From: GCA-001856825 sp049965815
GTDB lineage: Archaea > Thermoplasmatota > Thermoplasmata > Thermoplasmatales > GCA-001856825
Length of the DNA stretch: 64,000 nucleotides
Assembly (NCBI GenBank): GCA_049965815.1
Contig: JBMFVV010000006.1
Span: 5,228 to 69,227 of the forward strand
Direction of reading: 5' to 3'
The notes beneath the pieces were generated by a model that saw only the letters and a list, made by a program, of their open reading frames with translations, searched no databases and had not been told where the DNA came from. The position numbers and the translations under genes are program-made. Positions 25,512 through 34,239 of this stretch are shown here, piece by piece; position 1 is the stretch's first letter; the number at the start of each line of letters is the position of its first letter.

Positions 25512-26615
25512 TTGCAAGATAAGAAAACAATTCACGACTCGATTTACGGTTCAATTGACCTTGATGAAACTGTCTCCAAGATTGTTTCTACAAATGAATT
25601 CCAGAGGATGAATATGGTGAAACAACTTGGTTTCACGTACCTCGTATTCCCCGGAGCAACACATTCTAGATTTGAGCACTCACTCGGCACATATTATCTG
25701 GCAAGGGAAGTTTCTACAAGGCTGGGTCTAGGAGAAGAAGATGTAACCGATGTCTCTCTGGCAGGACTTCTTCATGACATTGGGCACTCCCCTTTTTCAC
25801 ATTCCCTCGAAGATTCCATGATGAAAATATATGGCAAGGAACATCTGGGGGTAACAATTGACATCATAGAAGGAAAAACACCAAGGAATGAGTTAAGCGA
25901 TTCCCTCGGGGATCATAGAGAACGAGTTGTGAAGATACTCAAGGGAGAGGCTGGCGTACTGAGCAGGATAATCTCGGGAAACGGGGACGTGGACCAGATA
26001 GATTATCTTGCCAGAGACTCTTATTATACAGGAGTTGCGCTCGGGGCTGTGGATATCCCAAGGATAATGAGAGTGCTGTCAATTTACAAAAACGAGTTAT
26101 GTGTAGAAGCCAAGGGACTCCCATCTGTCGAGGGTTTGATGGTCGCACGAATGCTGATGTACAGGACGGTCTACAGGCATAAGACTGCCCTGATAGCTTC
26201 GTCTCTAGCAAATGATGCACTCTTTTCCATGAACCCAGACTATGATGAATTCGTGCAGTGGAATGATTGCGACTTCATGGCAGAACTGAAGAGAACTGAT
26301 TTCGCAATGTACGATTCGTTGAAGCACAGGAAAATACCAAAGGGCTTCATTGTAAGGCTAAGCGAAAGCAATTTCAATGAGTTGAGAGAGGAGCTTAATG
26401 ATAGCCTCGTATCATCCCAGTACTTCAAATCACCATTCAAGAAGGAAGTCTTAAATGTCCTGACTGAAGAAGGCATTCGACCTATAACGGACTTCTCTTC
26501 AATTATGCAGTTCCTGGAGAGAGAGCTCGAGGGAATGGGGTTAATTGTCTTCAGAAAGGAAGTGGAAACGAAAGTCAAAGATGCTTTGAAAACACGGAAG
26601 ATTCAGTACCAATAG
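25512..26615 (+). CDS. HD-domain phosphohydrolase (SAMHD1/dGTPase-like)
   Basis: 367-aa metal-dependent phosphohydrolase. It has the SAMHD1-like pattern: HDSIYGSIDLDE, FQRMNMVKQLGF, HSRFEHSLGTYYLA, LLHDIGHSPFSHSLED and later DVDQIDYLARDSYYTG. Together these give the H...HD...D metal ligands. Family members hydrolyse dNTPs or other phosphoesters; the exact substrate is not predictable. The start is taken as TTG at 25512, just after GAGGAG, whose spacing (2 nt) is short. The true start is therefore uncertain by a few codons, but HDSIYG must be included. Confidence 0.9.
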   Translation: MQDKKTIHDSIYGSIDLDETVSKIVSTNEFQRMNMVKQLGFTYLVFPGATHSRFEHSLGTYYLAREVSTRLGLGEEDVTDVSLAGLLHDIGHSPFSHSLEDSMMKIYGKEHLGVTIDIIEGKTPRNELSDSLGDHRERVVKILKGEAGVLSRIISGNGDVDQIDYLARDSYYTGVALGAVDIPRIMRVLSIYKNELCVEAKGLPSVEGLMVARMLMYRTVYRHKTALIASSLANDALFSMNPDYDEFVQWNDCDFMAELKRTDFAMYDSLKHRKIPKGFIVRLSESNFNELREELNDSLVSSQYFKSPFKKEVLNVLTEEGIRPITDFSSIMQFLERELEGMGLIVFRKEVETKVKDALKTRKIQYQ

Positions 26616-26647
26616 CAAAGAATTATAGCGTATCATCATTTATACGT

Positions 26648-27208
26648 ATGCTCAAGCCTGTAGGTAGAAGGGCAAAGGAATTGGCACTCAGGGACCCTGT
26701 CGCCTACAGTTCTTTCCCTGACAAGGAAATGTACCTCTGTTTCCTCCCAGAGATGTCTGGTCAGGATGAAAATGAACTGATTGAATCTATGAATAATTTC
26801 CTCGTCATAATATTTCCAATGGGGGTAGAATTTGCAGAGAACGTAATCCAGAGCCAGGGTATTTTGAACAGAATAGAAAGAAGACATTCAAAGATAGTTC
26901 TGTATGATGATGAGATGAGGAAGTTCCAGAACTACGCATTTTCAAAGCTTGTGGAGTTCCGGGAACACTTGATCTACCTGCTTCATCTTTCTTATGTACA
27001 ATTTCCATCCCTTTTTCTAGGTAGAGACGGAATCGGTATGAGCTACGCCAAGATAAAATACGATCCGTTCACGACAATTGACTCGGTAAGAACGAGTCCA
27101 TGGTATCTGCCCGGTAAGGAAGAAGTATTTTCCTTTTCAAGGTATAAGGTAGGACACATCGTATCTCCAGACCTGGGTGAAGTATTTGTAGTCACATTCA
27201 AAGAGTGA
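26648..27208 (+). CDS. Hypothetical protein, 186 aa
   Basis: Soluble mixed alpha/beta protein that I do not recognise. The N-terminal half is helical and acidic (SGQDENELIESMNNFLVIIF). The C-terminal half has a strand-rich end (YKVGHIVSPDLGEVFVVTFKE). AATTATAG about 25 nt before the ATG suggests a leaderless start. It lies 32 nt after the HD hydrolase on the same strand, possibly independently transcribed. Confidence 0.65.
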   Translation: MLKPVGRRAKELALRDPVAYSSFPDKEMYLCFLPEMSGQDENELIESMNNFLVIIFPMGVEFAENVIQSQGILNRIERRHSKIVLYDDEMRKFQNYAFSKLVEFREHLIYLLHLSYVQFPSLFLGRDGIGMSYAKIKYDPFTTIDSVRTSPWYLPGKEEVFSFSRYKVGHIVSPDLGEVFVVTFKE

Positions 27209-27266
27209 TCTGCTAATAGAGCGACCAATGGAGAAAGTTTGATTAATCCATTAAGACTTATGATTT

Positions 27267-28343
27267 ATGGACGTTGAAAAGCTTTTTGACTTGAACCAGA
27301 ACGTTGAGGGAATCCTCATTTACAATGGTGGCGAGACTTCAAATGACCCGTCATTCTTCTATTTTACTCAGCTCACAAGAGGCTTATTCGAAAGTTCTTA
27401 TGTATTTCTAACGCGTAAGAACCTGAAGGTCATCACGAGTCAGCTAGAAGCCGAAACAGCAAAATCTGAAGACATAGATGTGGAAGCGTATTCCTCGGGA
27501 AAAGAGAGAGACGAACTGTTAAAGGAAGTGACGAAAAACACTACGTTTGTTGGCATAAACTATTCCGGTCTATCCTATGCAGATTTCCTGTCTCTCAAGG
27601 ATAAACTTCCAGATAAGGAATTTATTGATGTCGGAGACTCAATCTCTAACCTCAGACAGGTAAAGTCGGAGAGGGAAATAACAAAATTGAGGGAGGCAGC
27701 TCGTATAGTTTCCGTCGTCGGAAACGAAATTCCGGGTATGCTCAAGGAAGGAATGACTGAAGGTGAACTAGCTGCAAAAGTGAACTACGAAATGATGAAG
27801 AATGGTGCATCATCGACGAGTTTTGACACGATAGCAGCATTCGGACCGGATGCAGCCGAACCACACTTCTCCGGTGGAAGTAGGAAGCTGAAGAAGGGAG
27901 ACGTTGTGCTGGTAGACTTTGGGGCAAAGTATCAGAGATACTGCTCAGATATGACCAGGTCCTTTTTCTTTGGAAAACCTGACAAGGAGATGCAGGAAAT
28001 GTATGAGGTAGTATTGAGTGCACAGGAAACAGGTTTCAAGACAATAAGAAGCGGGGAGAATGGAAAGGAGGTAGACGCAGCTGCAAGGAAAGTCATAGAT
28101 TCTTCAAAGTTTAAAGGGAAATTCATTCACAGTTTGGGACATGGGGTGGGACTCAATGTCCACGATCATGCAGCCCTGGGTCCTCAAACAGATTTCTTCC
28201 TTAAAGAGAATATGGTTGTGACTGTCGAGCCTGGGGTTTACATACCTAAAAAGGGAGGAGTAAGGATAGAGGATGATGTCATAGTCACAAAGAGCGGTTG
28301 CGAGATCATCACATCAGCCTCAAGAGAACTTCAAATCGTATGA
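27267..28343 (+). CDS. pepQ: Xaa-Pro aminopeptidase/dipeptidase (M24 family)
   Basis: 358-aa metallopeptidase cleaving X-Pro bonds. After a creatinase-like N-terminal domain, the pita-bread catalytic domain shows all metal ligands: VDFGAKYQRYCSDMTR (two Asp), SLGHGVGLNVHD (His), VVTVEPGVYIP (Glu) and GVRIEDDVIV (Glu). It fits a peptide-degrading lifestyle. The stop overlaps the primase large subunit ATG (ATGA). Confidence 0.94.
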   Translation: MDVEKLFDLNQNVEGILIYNGGETSNDPSFFYFTQLTRGLFESSYVFLTRKNLKVITSQLEAETAKSEDIDVEAYSSGKERDELLKEVTKNTTFVGINYSGLSYADFLSLKDKLPDKEFIDVGDSISNLRQVKSEREITKLREAARIVSVVGNEIPGMLKEGMTEGELAAKVNYEMMKNGASSTSFDTIAAFGPDAAEPHFSGGSRKLKKGDVVLVDFGAKYQRYCSDMTRSFFFGKPDKEMQEMYEVVLSAQETGFKTIRSGENGKEVDAAARKVIDSSKFKGKFIHSLGHGVGLNVHDHAALGPQTDFFLKENMVVTVEPGVYIPKKGGVRIEDDVIVTKSGCEIITSASRELQIV

Positions 28344-29392
28344 GAGAAGATGTCATAGAAAAATATCCATTTCTAAGGAGGGGGCTGGTGCAATACTTTG
28401 GAGAAGGTATTTCGCTGCAGGGGTTCCTCGAAGAGAACGAGTATTATGTCCAGAAATCTGCAGATCTGTTGTACAGGATCATGAATGGAGAGGATGCACC
28501 ATTTCCTATCAACGGGGAAGAGAGGGTAAAGAGTTACATTGTTACAAAGGTTATTCTCACTTATATCAGGGATTATTTCATATCGGCCAGATATGCTATC
28601 CGAGAAAGGAATGCACTGTATGACAACCTGGAGAAGGAGTCTGACATCAGGAATTTGAAGTCCATAGCCCACGAGCTCAGTGTAGAGATAGACAGAGAGG
28701 ATGAAAAGTTCCTGATTCCTGTACCTTCGTTCCTTAAGAATGCAGTAGTATTCAATGACAAGGAACTGAAGTTGTGCAATCAGGAGTTAAAGAACGGGTA
28801 TGTGGTTGCATCAAAGCATGTCTTATCAAAAATACTGAGGGAAGCCTTCTACAGAAAATACATGCAGGAAGTAAACGAGGTTGTCGAATTTCCGGCTGAA
28901 GTAGACGGGATGCTGAAACCGTATGTCAGCGAGGTCATTTCAAGGGGAAGGGAGATAAGGCAGGAAAGGGCAAACCTGGGCCCTCTAAACGAGAAATCGT
29001 TCCCCCCATGTCTTGCTGAAATAATAGATCAGATGAAGAAAGGGGCAAACGTTTCGCATGCCGGTCGCTTCTTCCTAGTAACGTTCCTTCACAGAATAGG
29101 ATTGCCTAATGACGAAATTCTAAAGTATTTTGGGGAAGTTCCAGATTTTGCTGAAAAGATAACGAAGTACCAGATAGAACACATCACGGGAACTGGAAGG
29201 GGAAGGGAGTACAGCGTCCCCTCGTGTCAGACACTGGGTTCCCTTGGACTCTGCTACAAGGAGAGGGATCCTCTGTGCAGTTCCGGTAAGATATCACATC
29301 CCCTGAGTTTCTATAGAATAAGAAACCTAGGGGATAGACGAGTAGGCAAGTCTGGCCCTGTAGACAGAGTTGATAAATCCCAAGACCCCTAG
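28340..29392 (+). CDS. priL: DNA primase large subunit
   Basis: 350-aa regulatory subunit of archaeal primase. The C-terminal half holds the four [4Fe-4S]-ligand cysteines, in FPPCLAEI, PSCQTLGSLGLCYKERDPLCSS (split over about 30 residues). Preceding strings are NVSHAGRFFLVTFLHRIG and EKITKYQIEHITG, typical of PriL. The ATG at 28340 is supported by the ATGA overlap with pepQ and the family start (REDVIEKYPFL). A longer frame from 28298 would run inside pepQ. Its 3' end overlaps the convergent CDP-alcohol transferase gene by 66 nt. Confidence 0.92.
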   Translation: MREDVIEKYPFLRRGLVQYFGEGISLQGFLEENEYYVQKSADLLYRIMNGEDAPFPINGEERVKSYIVTKVILTYIRDYFISARYAIRERNALYDNLEKESDIRNLKSIAHELSVEIDREDEKFLIPVPSFLKNAVVFNDKELKLCNQELKNGYVVASKHVLSKILREAFYRKYMQEVNEVVEFPAEVDGMLKPYVSEVISRGREIRQERANLGPLNEKSFPPCLAEIIDQMKKGANVSHAGRFFLVTFLHRIGLPNDEILKYFGEVPDFAEKITKYQIEHITGTGRGREYSVPSCQTLGSLGLCYKERDPLCSSGKISHPLSFYRIRNLGDRRVGKSGPVDRVDKSQDP

Positions 29393-29935
29393 GAATAGGA
29401 GAGCCCAAGCTGTAATATAGAACCCAAACAGCTCAATTCTCATCGTGAATATTTGCAAAACAGTCACTATCATGATGATAACCAGTCTGTCTGCTCTTCC
29501 AGGAAATCCTCCATATAACCTGTTGAGCCCGACGGCTTGAGATTGCGTCCCTACATAGCTGCTCATAAAAGTACCGGCTATTGCTACGACTCCGAAGTAA
29601 AGATTTCCGAATGAGCTCACAGTCATTCCAAAAAGTATTACAAAATCAGAATACCTGTCTAGGAGATGATCCAGAAAATCTCCCTTCTTTGATTCCTTCT
29701 TGAATCTTCTTGCAACAGCACCATCCAGTGCATCAAGATATGACGAACCAATGATGAGAATCAATGCTGCCACGAGATATATTATGCCCCTACGTCCAAG
29801 GTAATAAGTAAGTGCGAATAGAATTGCTAGAAGGAACGAAATTAGAGTTATTGAATTTGGATTTACTTTCCCAAGTCTGGACGCAACACCGTTTAACAGG
29901 AAACCCGATCTACTCCTGGCTTTATCTAATACCAA
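29327..29935 (-). CDS. CDP-alcohol phosphatidyltransferase (archaetidylinositol-phosphate synthase-like)
   Basis: 202-aa integral membrane enzyme. The family motif Dx2DGx2ARx8Gx3Dx3D is complete in DALDGAVARRF...GDFLDHLLD, with about six transmembrane helices. It transfers a phosphoalcohol onto CDP-archaeol in ether-lipid headgroup synthesis; inositol phosphate as acceptor is an inference from archaeal relatives. The start is TTG at 29935, with GGAG 8 nt upstream. It is the last gene of the trm5-like/uppS/tiaS/fap7 run and overlaps fap7 by 10 nt. Confidence 0.88.
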   Translation of the reverse strand: MVLDKARSRSGFLLNGVASRLGKVNPNSITLISFLLAILFALTYYLGRRGIIYLVAALILIIGSSYLDALDGAVARRFKKESKKGDFLDHLLDRYSDFVILFGMTVSSFGNLYFGVVAIAGTFMSSYVGTQSQAVGLNRLYGGFPGRADRLVIIMIVTVLQIFTMRIELFGFYITAWALLFLGVLGFINSVYRARLAYSSIP

Positions 29936-30411
29936 TCTAATATCTCCTCCATCAGGTCAATCTTCAGGCTCCTAGGCTCTTTTCCCTTAATTATATTTTC
30001 TATGAAATCTGCCGTTTCCTTCACGTCAGAGTTGAGAAACTCGAATGTGCTGTTAGGATGGAGTCTATCAGCCTCAAAACCTATCAAGTCGATTGCCTCG
30101 CTTTCAATGTTGTCCATAATTTTTGATCTGCTGTATCCTCTTTCGTTGAGCCTGGCTTCAATGTCCGCTAAATGAGCCCTCAGTACTACGACTTTTTCGC
30201 ATTTGGCAAAATGTGACAGATGCCCGAAGTATAAGCCGTTTGCACTGATCTTACGAATGCATTTTTCATCGACAATCTTCTCCCCTTCTATCTCTTTAAC
30301 AATACAATTGACTATCAGCGAGTCAAATTCTGAGGCTTTGATTCCGCGTTTGATCAATTCATTCATAACAGTAGATTTTCCAACTCCAGGAGTTCCAGTT
30401 ACGCATATCAT
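29926..30411 (-). CDS. Adenylate kinase-like NTPase, AK6/Fap7 family
   Basis: 161 aa. P-loop GTPGVGKST at residues 5-13, then a GLYFGHLSHF segment (family EGHLSHF), LRAHLADIEARLNERGYS (R..L..R.Y) and KIMDNIESEA (KI.EN.EAE). These are the AK6/Fap7/hCINAP signatures. Homologues combine adenylate kinase/ATPase activity with a role in 40S/30S maturation at S11/S14. The ATG overlaps the tiaS stop (ATGA). Confidence 0.93.
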   Translation of the reverse strand: MICVTGTPGVGKSTVMNELIKRGIKASEFDSLIVNCIVKEIEGEKIVDEKCIRKISANGLYFGHLSHFAKCEKVVVLRAHLADIEARLNERGYSRSKIMDNIESEAIDLIGFEADRLHPNSTFEFLNSDVKETADFIENIIKGKEPRSLKIDLMEEILDWY

Positions 30412-31679
30412 TTCAGGATTCCCAATTTCAGAGGTCTCGCCAGGTGCCTTCTGGCTATAATAGGAACTTCATAGAACCCCGGGGATATATCTCTCTTTTC
30501 TTCACTGATGTCACCTGTTTTGCTACGTGCACCGCATTTCCTGCATCTGAAACCACCTTTTTTTCCGACGCTCTCCATTCTCGTTCCGCAGTTCTTACAG
30601 ATTGGTGGCCTGATCTCTACGACAGACGAAACAGATACGAGTTGAATTTTCTCAACATTTATGAATCCAACTTTTGTTATTCCGCCATATACCCTTACCT
30701 CGTCGCCCTTCTTCAATTTGGAAAGAATGTTTCTGAATTCCTTTGTTGGTTCCATCGCAACTGCCGTAATACTTTCTCCATTGTTTGATACATCAAAACT
30801 CAGTATTCCTCCCCTGGTCCGTATAGGTTCTGATGATACAAACCCCCTTATTATGGAAGAATTATAAAGTTTTGATCCGCCAATGCTCCTCTCCACTAGG
30901 TGATCGTCGGTTCCCTGGTTAGTGCGGTAGACAACGTAGGAGTGATAAGGCTCGCTTTTGACATTACTTCTGTATGTAATCAGTCTAGCAGGATCTACCC
31001 CCCTTATCCCGAATAGTACAGGCGTCTTGGTCGTAGGTCTGATAGCATTATAGTTATTATTGAAGTCAAAACTATCAAATGTATCTGGAAAAGATTGCTC
31101 GATCATCATTGAACTAGAGTCATCAACGAAGTGATTTCCCCCCCAACCCCCCCTTTCAAGGTATGCGATCAATTCAAAGGTATGGTTGGTTCCTGGCCAT
31201 GAAACTGCTGCATTTGCCCCAACTATACCGATCTGTCCGTTTATTGTCTTGAATTCACCCTTTATATTCCCTATAACCTTTTCATAATCAACAAATTCCC
31301 TGACAGCATCCCAATAGAAGTTCTCATTGTTCCTCTCACTTCCTATAACCAGCGCCGGATTGGTATCCTTATCCTTTGGGGAAAATTTCTCTATCAAGGA
31401 CATGATGTCCACATCCATCTTCTCTTCGCTATACCGTTCATAGGAAAAAATAGGTTCATCTCCGATTCTACCAATGACAGTTCTATCCCCTTCCCCCCTT
31501 CCAAGTGTCATAGAAATAGATGCATTTCCCCTTGTCTTTAGGGGTATGTTTGGATTCAGTCTAACAAGACTCGGATATCCGATCAGATCAAGATTTGAGT
31601 TATTCAAAATCTCTATTGTCAAATAGGTTGTGCACATCTCCGTTCTGGAGTCAGTATCATCTATACCGATGATAGGCAC
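30408..31679 (-). CDS. tiaS: tRNA(Ile2) 2-agmatinylcytidine synthetase
   Basis: 423-aa enzyme that attaches agmatine to C34 of tRNA-Ile(CAU), so that it reads AUA. It opens with IIGIDDTDSRTEMCTTYL (TCKD/ATP domain) and contains NASISMTLGRGEGDR and a C-terminal OB-fold. A zinc ribbon ends the protein (CKNCG...CRKCG). The GTG at 31679 is the start, overlapping the last base of the uppS stop TAG. A 40-residue longer frame exists but lies wholly inside uppS. Essential in archaea lacking bacterial TilS. Confidence 0.93.
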   Translation of the reverse strand: MPIIGIDDTDSRTEMCTTYLTIEILNNSNLDLIGYPSLVRLNPNIPLKTRGNASISMTLGRGEGDRTVIGRIGDEPIFSYERYSEEKMDVDIMSLIEKFSPKDKDTNPALVIGSERNNENFYWDAVREFVDYEKVIGNIKGEFKTINGQIGIVGANAAVSWPGTNHTFELIAYLERGGWGGNHFVDDSSSMMIEQSFPDTFDSFDFNNNYNAIRPTTKTPVLFGIRGVDPARLITYRSNVKSEPYHSYVVYRTNQGTDDHLVERSIGGSKLYNSSIIRGFVSSEPIRTRGGILSFDVSNNGESITAVAMEPTKEFRNILSKLKKGDEVRVYGGITKVGFINVEKIQLVSVSSVVEIRPPICKNCGTRMESVGKKGGFRCRKCGARSKTGDISEEKRDISPGFYEVPIIARRHLARPLKLGILK

Positions 31680-32464
31680 TATCTTCCGTACCTCCTCTGT
31701 CTCTTCTGATAGTCCCTTACGGCCTTGAGCAGGTCGAGTTTTGTTATGTCCGGCCAGTATACATCGGTGAAATAAAGTTCTGAATAAGCAGATTGCCATA
31801 GCAGAAAATTGCTGACCCTCTCCTCACCCGACGTCCTAATGACCAAATCCGGGTCTTCTATCTCCCCAGTGTAGAGATATTTCTCTATTAGTTTTTCATC
31901 AATATTGTCAGGATCAAGTTTTCCACTCTTGACTTCTTTTGATATATTTTTGATTGCGTCAAGAATCTCCTCTCTTCCCCCGTATGCTATTGCAACATTG
32001 AGGAGATATCCATCAAAGTTCTTAGTATATTCCTCGGCCCTCCTTGCGGCCTCCCTGAGAGTTTCAGGTAGTAGGTCTGTCTTACCGATTAGTTTTACTC
32101 TAATCCTGTTCTTTGTGATTCTCTCATCATTGACCAGATCGTTGAAGCTATTAGCGTATAAATTCATAAGATAATCTATTTCTGATGAATCCCTCTTGAA
32201 ATTCTCAGTAGAAAAAGCATAGACAGTAACAATCTTTATACCAATGTCATACGCCCAGTCTAGGAATTCCTCCAGTCGCTCCTTTCCAAGAAGATGTCCT
32301 TCGTCGTCAGATACCTTCAACTGCCTTGCAAATCTTCTGTTACCGTCCATTATTACAGCAATATGCTTCGGCAGAGGCTCCTTTCTTATGTCCTCGAGGA
32401 GACTTTGCTCATACCGTTCCCTTATCCCCGATAGGACAGAATTGAAGAATCCCTGCTTTGGCAT
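31679..32464 (-). CDS. uppS: Isoprenyl (cis-prenyl) transferase
   Basis: 261-aa cis-prenyltransferase making long-chain polyprenyl diphosphate for the glycosylation lipid carrier. It shows HIAVIMDGNRRFAR (catalytic Asp), VYAFSTENFKR, and the C-terminal DLVIRTSGEERVSNFLLWQSAYSELYF region (split). The ending DVYWPDI is also diagnostic. It is followed without gap by tiaS and preceded at 33 nt by the Trm5-like gene. Confidence 0.95.
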   Translation of the reverse strand: MPKQGFFNSVLSGIRERYEQSLLEDIRKEPLPKHIAVIMDGNRRFARQLKVSDDEGHLLGKERLEEFLDWAYDIGIKIVTVYAFSTENFKRDSSEIDYLMNLYANSFNDLVNDERITKNRIRVKLIGKTDLLPETLREAARRAEEYTKNFDGYLLNVAIAYGGREEILDAIKNISKEVKSGKLDPDNIDEKLIEKYLYTGEIEDPDLVIRTSGEERVSNFLLWQSAYSELYFTDVYWPDITKLDLLKAVRDYQKRQRRYGR

Positions 32465-32496
32465 CGTTACATAGATGGTTAAAAGGGATAAATCGT

Positions 32497-33390
32497 TTAC
32501 TTCTTTCGCATTCTAAAATAAAAAAGTGAAGATGAAGGCGAATAACCATGAACAATCTTTCTTTCCAGAATCTCTGTGCCGTCGAATTCTATCACGTCAA
32601 CCCTGCCAGATATGTAAGTTGCATGGACGATTGTCCCGGATTCCATACTCTGAATCACCTTGTTTGTCACCGAGAGAGATTGGGTTGGATTATTCATGAT
32701 CACTTGACCTACCCCTTTAAAACATTCGAATATCCCGTTAGAATCTGCAATCAGTATCTCTCCCTTAGTCCTGTTCAGCTTCATGTTGTACGAAAGCAGT
32801 TCTATGGCGCTTGGATTTACGTCCACAGAAAGCACTTTTTTCCCTGCCTTCAGGAGAGGTATTGAAATCGGTCCAACACCTGCATACATATCAACTACCA
32901 GGCCGGAAACGGAAGATTTGAGACAGTTTTCGGTAATCTCCCTCCTTAATCCCGCCAGTCTAGGGGAGAAGTAAGCCCTTTCCAGATCGACCATATACCT
33001 GAGCCCATTTTCTTTGACGATTCCGTTTGGCTTCCCAGTACCGTAAATCAGCTCAAGTTTCCTTATGCGCAGTTGTCCTTCCACACCCTTATCCAAGAAT
33101 ATTGCTCTGGGATCCTGCTTTTCTTTTATCTCATCCAGCACATTTTCCCATCCTTCTCTTTCCTTTATAACGAAGAAATCAGATATCTTCTCGAAGCTTC
33201 CAACGTGCTCCATCTTCTTCTTTGCATTTTCTTCAAATTCATCTTCTAAGGTCGAACTTCTGACGGGAATCAGAACCCAATCACCCTCCCTCCTTATCTT
33301 GAACCGGGCTAGTAGCTCACCGCCCTTTCTTAACGTGGCGATCGCTTCGTTTGCCTCCGATCGATGAATTTTGACGTACGGTACTCTCAA
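32497..33390 (-). CDS. Trm5-like tRNA (guanine-N1) methyltransferase
   Basis: 297-aa class I SAM methyltransferase. The SAM-binding site is VVDMYAGVGPISIPLLKAG (motif I), followed by VLSVDVNPSAIELLSYNMKLN. Both are characteristic of Trm5/Taw2 enzymes, which act on G37 of tRNA (m1G37 or wyosine). The post-II motif is NNPTQS rather than the more usual N-L-P, so whether it is Trm5a, b, c or Taw2 is open. The start is TTG at 33390, fed by a divergent promoter shared with tfs. It leads the five-gene minus-strand run to 29327. Confidence 0.82.
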   Translation of the reverse strand: MRVPYVKIHRSEANEAIATLRKGGELLARFKIRREGDWVLIPVRSSTLEDEFEENAKKKMEHVGSFEKISDFFVIKEREGWENVLDEIKEKQDPRAIFLDKGVEGQLRIRKLELIYGTGKPNGIVKENGLRYMVDLERAYFSPRLAGLRREITENCLKSSVSGLVVDMYAGVGPISIPLLKAGKKVLSVDVNPSAIELLSYNMKLNRTKGEILIADSNGIFECFKGVGQVIMNNPTQSLSVTNKVIQSMESGTIVHATYISGRVDVIEFDGTEILERKIVHGYSPSSSLFYFRMRKK

Positions 33391-33399
33391 CGCAGGAAA

Positions 33400-33420
33400 A
33401 TGTATTTATTTAATATAACT
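33400..33420. promoter_or_regulatory. Divergent core promoter between Trm5-like gene and tfs
   Basis: The two start codons are only 40 nt apart (33390 minus, 33431 plus). The AT block TATTTATTTAATATAAC supplies a TATA-like element about 26 nt before each start, so both transcripts are probably leaderless and their TATA sites adjoin. Confidence 0.5.
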
Positions 33421-33430
33421 TTGGGAAATA

Positions 33431-33736
33431 GTGTTCTGTCCTAAGTGCGGGTCGATGATGTTCCCAAAGGGGGATGTTTGGGTATGCAGGAAATGCGGAA
33501 ATACAATCCCTATCAAAGAAGAAGAGAAGAAGGGTATAGTGGAGAAAGGTAAGAAAAAGGAGACGATTGTAGTAGAGAAGGAAGAGATCAACCTACCTAT
33601 AGACAAGACTGTTCAATGCCCAAAGTGCCACGAATTTGGGGTGTATTGGGAAGCTCTTCAGACTAGAGCTGCGGACGAGCCGGAAACAAGATTTTACACC
33701 TGTATTCACTGCGGCCATCGTTGGAGAGAATACTGA
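33431..33736 (+). CDS. tfs: Transcription factor S (TFIIS/RPB9-like)
   Basis: 101-aa RNA polymerase cleavage-stimulating factor. The N-terminal zinc ribbon is FCPKCGSMM...CRKCGN. The C-terminal TFIIS ribbon is CPKCHEFG...CIHCGHRW, with the tip motif QTRAADEPET that carries the two catalytic acidic residues. It rescues backtracked polymerase by transcript cleavage. Starts with GTG at 33431. Confidence 0.95.
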   Translation: MFCPKCGSMMFPKGDVWVCRKCGNTIPIKEEEKKGIVEKGKKKETIVVEKEEINLPIDKTVQCPKCHEFGVYWEALQTRAADEPETRFYTCIHCGHRWREY

Positions 33737-33785
33737 GAGCCTGGCAGATTCCAGATTCAGTCTCTATTCTAATCCGTCAGGTGGC

Positions 33786-34181
33786 TCATCCAAATCCAAC
33801 GACGTCTTTCTTCTTCTGAATACTTGGCATAGGAATAGGAGGTGGAAGTCGAAGGTCTCTTGCAATGAGTATGGTCTCGATTACAGATGATGAAAAAATT
33901 GCAGTTTGCACTTCGTTTGCGACGGCATCAGGTAGTGACTTGTCCTTTTTCCATTTTGCTTCTATCTCCTCACCACCCTGGTACAAAAGAGAACCTTCTA
34001 ATGATATTGCTCCTAGTGTTGAAAATGAAGATGTGAATTTATATATGATCCTGGAAAATTCACTCTCTCTCCTTACGTCTACTATCGTCAGATTTTGATC
34101 TATTCTAACTTCCTGTGGCCTTGTGTCTATAGGGGCGTACCTTCGTCCCTCTATTGAAGTGATCTCAAGGTCCTTTATCAC
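33786..34181 (-). CDS. Conserved archaeal protein, possibly SecB-like fold
   Basis: 131 aa, soluble, not securely recognised. The pattern is a beta-rich region (LSTLGAISLEGSLLYQGG) then a helix (AVANEVQTAIFSSSVIETILIARDL) and a proline-rich end (RLPPPIPMP). This recalls a group of short archaeal proteins with a SecB-like arrangement that end in LPPPxPxP. The chaperone role is inference only. It lies alone, 58 nt downstream of queC's stop side on the same strand as queC. Confidence 0.6.
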   Translation of the reverse strand: MIKDLEITSIEGRRYAPIDTRPQEVRIDQNLTIVDVRRESEFSRIIYKFTSSFSTLGAISLEGSLLYQGGEEIEAKWKKDKSLPDAVANEVQTAIFSSSVIETILIARDLRLPPPIPMPSIQKKKDVVGFG

Positions 34182-34239
34182 ACTACCTTAGTATTAATCA
34201 ATTAAATTGTTTTTCCATATAGCGTTTTTTCAACTTATG

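Noticed and set aside
31680..31799. 40-residue N-terminal extension of TiaS
   Set aside because: Lies entirely inside uppS. The family starts at PIIGIDDTD, matching GTG 31679.
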